In this document: one piece after another, positions 4,846-7,627 of the stretch | Layout: each line of letters starts with the position of its first letter | Position numbering within the stretch: the first letter of the stretch is position 1 | Program-made: the position numbers and the translations under genes | Source: an uncultured Odoribacter sp. | Lineage (GTDB): Bacteria > Bacteroidota > Bacteroidia > Bacteroidales > Marinifilaceae | Reading direction: 5' to 3' | DNA: 7,627 bases | Assembly: GCA_905204385.1 (NCBI GenBank) | Contig: CAJKZL010000134.1 | Coordinates: 1-7,627, forward strand | The notes under the pieces: generated by a model | Told to the model about the DNA's origin: nothing | Database searches by the model: none | The model's input: the letters and a program-made list of their open reading frames with translations, nothing else

Positions 4846-4961
4846 CACGCTCAAAAGAATAGGCTTGAGGGGCTTGTTGTGTATAAGTGTCTGATTGCCT
4901 GGGTGAAAAAGAAACAGAGTTACTTGAGATAAATTGTTTAATAATAAAAAGTTTTTAAGTC

Positions 4962-6149
4962 ATGGCTAAAGAAAAGTTTGACAGGTCAAAACCACACGTA
5001 AATATCGGAACTATCGGTCACGTTGACCACGGTAAAACTACTTTGACTGCAGCTATCACAACTGTATTGGCAAAGAAAGGTCTTTCTGAAGTGAAATCGT
5101 TCGATCAGATCGATAACGCTCCGGAAGAAAAAGAAAGAGGTATCACCATCAATACATCTCACGTTGAGTATTCTACGGCTAACCGCCACTATGCTCACGT
5201 TGACTGTCCGGGTCACGCCGACTATGTGAAGAACATGGTTACCGGTGCTGCTCAGATGGACGGTGCTATCCTGGTTTGTGCCGCTACCGACGGTCCGATG
5301 CCTCAGACCCGTGAACACATTCTGTTGGCTCGTCAGGTGAACGTTCCGAGAATCGTTGTATTCCTGAACAAAGTGGATATGGTAGACGATCCCGAAATGT
5401 TGGAACTGGTGGAAATGGAAGTACGTGAACTGTTGAGCTTCTATCAATATGATGGCGACAACACTCCGATCATCCTGGGTTCTGCTCTGGGTGCTCTGAA
5501 TGGTGAAGCTAAATGGGAAGAAAAAGTAATGGAACTGATGAACGCTGTCGACGAATGGATTCCGCTTCCTCCGCGTGACAACGAAAAACCGTTCCTGATG
5601 CCGGTTGAAGACGTATTCTCCATCACCGGTCGTGGTACTGTTGCTACGGGTCGTATCGAAACCGGTATCGTACACGTAGGTGACGAATTGGAAATCATCG
5701 GTCTGGGTGCCGACGGTAAGAAAACCGTATGTACCGGAGTTGAAATGTTCCGTAAATTGTTGGATGAAGGTGAAGCCGGAGATAACGTAGGTCTGTTGCT
5801 GCGTGGTATCGACAAAAACGAAATCAAACGTGGTATGGTATTGGCAAAACCGGGTTCAGTGAAACCGCACAGCAAATTCAAAGCTGAGGTTTATATCCTG
5901 AAGAAAGAAGAAGGTGGTCGTCACACTCCGTTCCACAACAAGTACAGACCTCAGTTCTATCTGCGTACCATGGACGTTACCGGTGAAATCACTCTGCCGG
6001 AAGGTACCGAGATGGTAATGCCGGGAGATAACGTAACCATCACGGTTGAATTGTTGACTCCGGTAGCATGTTCTGTAGGTCTTCGGTTCGCTATCCGTGA
6101 AGGCGGACGTACCGTAGGTGCAGGTCAGATTACTGAAATCTTAGAATAG
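4962..6149 (+). CDS. tuf: Elongation factor Tu
   Basis: The 395-residue protein is full-length EF-Tu, which carries aminoacyl-tRNA to the ribosomal A site and hydrolyses GTP on codon recognition. The GTPase motifs are intact: P-loop GHVDHGKT (19-26), switch I RGITI (59-63), DCPGH (81-85, with catalytic His85), NKVD (136-139) and SAL (174-176). Domains 2 and 3 follow from about residue 210, ending [15 protein letters not shown]. Codon use is strongly biased (GGT, CGT, CTG, GTT), as expected for one of the most expressed genes and unlike the accessory genes upstream. No SD precedes the ATG; the upstream bases are A/T-rich, as is normal in this phylum. The gene has its own promoter and is followed by tRNA-Trp and secE, the standard Bacteroidetes order. 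Confidence 0.99.
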   Translation: MAKEKFDRSKPHVNIGTIGHVDHGKTTLTAAITTVLAKKGLSEVKSFDQIDNAPEEKERGITINTSHVEYSTANRHYAHVDCPGHADYVKNMVTGAAQMDGAILVCAATDGPMPQTREHILLARQVNVPRIVVFLNKVDMVDDPEMLELVEMEVRELLSFYQYDGDNTPIILGSALGALNGEAKWEEKVMELMNAVDEWIPLPPRDNEKPFLMPVEDVFSITGRGTVATGRIETGIVHVGDELEIIGLGADGKKTVCTGVEMFRKLLDEGEAGDNVGLLLRGIDKNEIKRGMVLAKPGSVKPHSKFKAEVYILKKEEGGRHTPFHNKYRPQFYLRTMDVTGEITLPEGTEMVMPGDNVTITVELLTPVACSVGLRFAIREGGRTVGAGQITEILE

Positions 6150-6155
6150 TACAGA

Positions 6156-6199
6156 ATTGTAAATTGTAAATTGATTCCGGTTAATTTACAATTTACAAT
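6156..6199. repeat. 17-bp perfect inverted repeat made of 7-bp units, between tuf and tRNA-Trp
   Basis: ATTGTAAATTGTAAATT (6156-6172) is the exact reverse complement of 6183-6199, with a 10-base loop that can add three further weak pairs. Each arm is itself a tandem repeat: ATTGTAA twice plus a partial copy on the left, AATTTAC twice plus AAT on the right. In RNA it would form a long A-U hairpin ending three bases before tRNA-Trp. It may be a processing signal, a partial terminator after tuf or a dispersed repeat. Confidence 0.85.
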
Positions 6200-6202
6200 G
6201 AT

Positions 6203-6275
6203 ACGGGTGTAGCTCAGTTGGTAGAGCACTGGTCTCCAAAACCAGGTGTCGGGAGTTCGAGTCTCTCCTCCCGTG
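6203..6275 (+). tRNA. trnW: tRNA-Trp (anticodon CCA)
   Basis: All arms of the cloverleaf are visible in 73 bases: acceptor 6203-6209 with 6268-6274, D stem GCTC/GAGC (6212-6215, 6224-6227), anticodon stem CTGGT/ACCAG with loop CTCCAAA (anticodon CCA at 6236-6238), variable loop GTGTC and T arm GGGAG/CTCTC with TTCGAGT. The discriminator base is G (6275), as in other bacterial tRNA-Trp. The 3' CCA is not encoded. Position 6-67 of the acceptor is a T-T mismatch. Its place between tuf and secE is standard for Bacteroidetes. Confidence 0.97.
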
Positions 6276-6281
6276 CTAAGT

Positions 6282-6307
6282 AAATTTTAAATTTTAAATT
6301 TTAAATT
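6282..6307. repeat. 7-bp tandem repeat, unit AAATTTT
   Basis: Three perfect copies of AAATTTT (6282-6302) and a partial AAATT (6303-6307) begin seven bases after the tRNA. It is the third array in the window with a period of exactly seven bases. Confidence 0.85.
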
Positions 6308-6331
6308 GGATATCCTGACCGTTTAAAATTT
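6296..6331. repeat. 10-bp inverted repeat between tRNA-Trp and secE
   Basis: AAATTTTAAA (6296-6305), drawn from the end of the 7-bp array, pairs perfectly with TTTAAAATTT (6322-6331) across a 16-base loop. With the 6156-6199 dyad it brackets tRNA-Trp by A-U hairpins, which could help separate the tRNA from tuf and secE mRNA. AT-rich composition makes chance pairing easier. Confidence 0.65.
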
Positions 6332-6348
6332 ATAATCTATCATCTAAA

Positions 6349-6537
6349 ATGAATATAAAAGCTTATTTCGCAGACGTTTATAACGAGCTGGTCAATAAAG
6401 TCTCCTGGCCATCATGGTCTGAACTCCAGAGCAGTGCCACAATCGTAATGATAGCTTCCGTCATTATCGCTTTAGGCATTTTTGTCATGGACTTTGCGTT
6501 CAGGCACATTATGGATTTTATATATAGTATGTTATAA
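6349..6537 (+). CDS. secE: Preprotein translocase subunit SecE
   Basis: The 62-residue product is the minimal single-span SecE of most bacteria. The cytoplasmic amphipathic helix with the conserved ELVNKVSWPSWSEL (residues 13-26) precedes one membrane helix at about 30-55. SecE clamps SecY and is essential for protein export through SecYEG. It is a normal length for Bacteroidetes. No SD is present before ATG 6349. nusG follows after an 18-base gap, the near-universal secE-nusG pairing. Confidence 0.96.
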   Translation: MNIKAYFADVYNELVNKVSWPSWSELQSSATIVMIASVIIALGIFVMDFAFRHIMDFIYSML

Positions 6538-6555
6538 TTAATCCTCAGAACAGAC

Positions 6556-7104
6556 ATGGCAGAAATTAAGAAAAGATGGTATGTACTTCGTGTGATCGGT
6601 GGAAAAGAGAAGAAGGTGAAGGAGTACATTGAAAGTGAAGTTGCCAGTTTAGGGCTGCAGGATTATGTTTCACAGGTTTTGATCCCTACCGAGAAAATCT
6701 ATCAGGTACGCAACGGAAAAAAGATCAGCAAAGAGCGGAACTTTTTCCCGGGATATGTGATGATAGAAGCGGCTCTTGTCGGTGAGATTCCCCACATGCT
6801 TCGTGACATCACGAACGTGATAGGCTTCCTGGGGGAAACCAAGGGAGGAGATCCGGTGCCGATGCGGCAATCGGAGATCAACCGGATTCTCGGAACGGTG
6901 GATGAACTGGCGGAACAGCCCGAGGAGATTAACATACCTTATGTTGTCGGCGAGTCGGTAAAGGTTACGGACGGACCGTTCAACGGTTTTACCGGTGTGA
7001 TAGAGGAGGTGAACAACGACAAAAAACGAGTGAAAGTCATTGTCAAGGTTTTCGGTCGTCAAACTCCCCTCGAATTGAGTTTCATGCAGGTAGAAAAAGA
7101 ATAA
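6556..7104 (+). CDS. nusG: Transcription termination/antitermination factor NusG
   Basis: The 182-residue protein has the NGN domain (about 7-115, KRWYVLRVIGGKEKKVKEYI and the FFPGYVMIEA segment), which binds the RNA polymerase clamp, and a C-terminal KOW domain (130-182, VGESVKVTDGPFNGFTGVIE). Phe166 in VKVFGRQTPLEL corresponds to E. coli Phe165, the residue that contacts ribosomal protein uS10 or Rho, so coupling of transcription and translation is expected. Its length matches the family. The start at 6556 is followed directly by the conserved KxxWYVL. It lies between secE and rplK and is probably cotranscribed with both. Confidence 0.97.
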   Translation: MAEIKKRWYVLRVIGGKEKKVKEYIESEVASLGLQDYVSQVLIPTEKIYQVRNGKKISKERNFFPGYVMIEAALVGEIPHMLRDITNVIGFLGETKGGDPVPMRQSEINRILGTVDELAEQPEEINIPYVVGESVKVTDGPFNGFTGVIEEVNNDKKRVKVIVKVFGRQTPLELSFMQVEKE

Positions 7105-7130
7105 CACAATTTATTTGATTAAAAAAAATC

Positions 7131-7568
7131 ATGGCAAAAGAAGTTGAAGCTCTTATCAAGCTACAGATTAAAGCTGGTGCCGCGAATCCTTCTCCTCCAG
7201 TGGGTCCTGCTTTAGGTTCTAAAGGAGTCAATATTATGGACTTCTGCAAACAATTCAATGCAAGAACTCAGGACCAGGCAGGTAAGATCATTCCGGTGAT
7301 TATTCAGGTTTACGGTGATAAATCTTTTGATTTCATTACCAAACAGCCCCCTGTTGCTATTCAGCTTTTGGAAGCAGCAAAACTCAAATCCGGTTCTGCA
7401 GAACCTAACCGTAAAAAGGTGGCTTCTTTGTCTTGGGACAAAGTAAAGGAAATTGCAGAAGGCAAAATGAGCGATTTGAATGCTTTTGAAATTGAAAAAG
7501 CAATGAGCATGGTAGCTGGAACTGCCAGAAGTATGGGGATCACCATCGATGGTGAGAAACCTTTTTAA
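7131..7568 (+). CDS. rplK: Large ribosomal subunit protein uL11
   Basis: The 145-residue product is a full uL11. The N-terminal domain carries the proline-rich [20 protein letters not shown] (20-39), part of the surface bound by thiopeptides and contacted by release factors and stringent factor. The C-terminal domain, which binds 23S rRNA in the GTPase-associated centre, includes AGTARSMGI near the end. It begins 26 bases after nusG with an A-rich, SD-less leader (eight As directly before TC-ATG). rplA starts 24 bases after its stop. In E. coli uL1 represses this pair through the rplK leader; no clear copy of such a site is visible here. Confidence 0.97.
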   Translation: MAKEVEALIKLQIKAGAANPSPPVGPALGSKGVNIMDFCKQFNARTQDQAGKIIPVIIQVYGDKSFDFITKQPPVAIQLLEAAKLKSGSAEPNRKKVASLSWDKVKEIAEGKMSDLNAFEIEKAMSMVAGTARSMGITIDGEKPF

Positions 7569-7592
7569 TGAATTTGTAATACTTCAAACGTA

Positions 7593-7627
7593 ATGAGTAA
7601 ACTGACAAAAAATAAGAAGTTAGCTTT
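7593..7627 (+). CDS. rplA: Large ribosomal subunit protein uL1, first 11 codons (partial)
   Basis: ATG 7593 begins MSKLTKNKKLA and runs off the window. Bacteroidetes uL1 proteins start with MSKLTKNQK/KKL, and rplA always follows rplK in this cluster, so the call is secure despite the short length. No SD precedes it. Confidence 0.88.
   Translation, partial: MSKLTKNKKLA

Noticed and set aside
4986..5881. Long minus-strand frames opposite tuf
   Set aside because: They mirror tuf's strong codon bias; the translations are low-complexity and unlike any family.
7116..7131. TGATT/AATCA hairpin at the rplK start as a uL1-binding operator
   Set aside because: Only five A/T-rich pairs around an A6 loop, with no resemblance to the uL1 rRNA target.
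1..7627. CRISPR array, insertion sequence with terminal repeats, or integrated element with att sites at tRNA-Trp
   Set aside because: No spaced direct repeats, no transposase, and no duplicated tRNA 3' end were seen; xerC here is in its housekeeping position.

Overview
The window reads as a Bacteroidales chromosome, possibly Odoribacteraceae (the family guess is weak). Three things support this. The ribosomal and elongation-factor proteins are Bacteroidetes-like. The best promoter, upstream of tuf, matches the Bacteroidetes form TTTG-N19-TAnnTTTG. Most genes (tuf, secE, nusG, rplK, rplA) start without a Shine-Dalgarno sequence. TGA is used as an ordinary stop (GYF-domain gene, hpf), so the code is standard.

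Bases 1 to about 2500 are accessory and partly decayed. They hold the 3' part of an erythromycin-esterase-like gene, a CPBP (CAAX-protease-like) gene broken by an in-frame TGA, a 53-codon remnant of an ORF6N-domain gene, a Bro-N (phage antirepressor-type) gene that lacks the usual C-terminal region, and an unrecognised coding-like fragment. A small membrane protein with an N-terminal GYF_2 domain and a dispanin-like hairpin (2506-2940) closes this part.

Bases 2941 to 4795 form a likely operon, rpsU (bS21) - xerC - hpf, devoted to ribosome status plus a tyrosine recombinase. It is preceded by a Bacteroidetes-type -7 box next to a 7-bp tandem repeat. The long leader has a strong Shine-Dalgarno, a 19-codon ORF in frame with rpsU and a hairpin. 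A GC-rich stem-loop carrying SD and anti-SD-like arms lies between rpsU and xerC, and hpf has a near-perfect SD. In a phylum where bS21 helps hide the anti-SD, this clustering of SD elements is the most interesting signal here.

Bases 4796 to 7627 are the translation/transcription core: tuf promoter, tuf, tRNA-Trp(CCA), secE, nusG, rplK and the first codons of rplA. This is the well-known Bacteroidetes order leading towards rplJL-rpoBC. tRNA-Trp lies between AT-rich inverted repeats built from 7-bp units. These genes supply EF-Tu, the translocon subunit SecE, the elongation factor NusG and the L11/L1 stalk proteins, and are probably cotranscribed from the tuf promoter.
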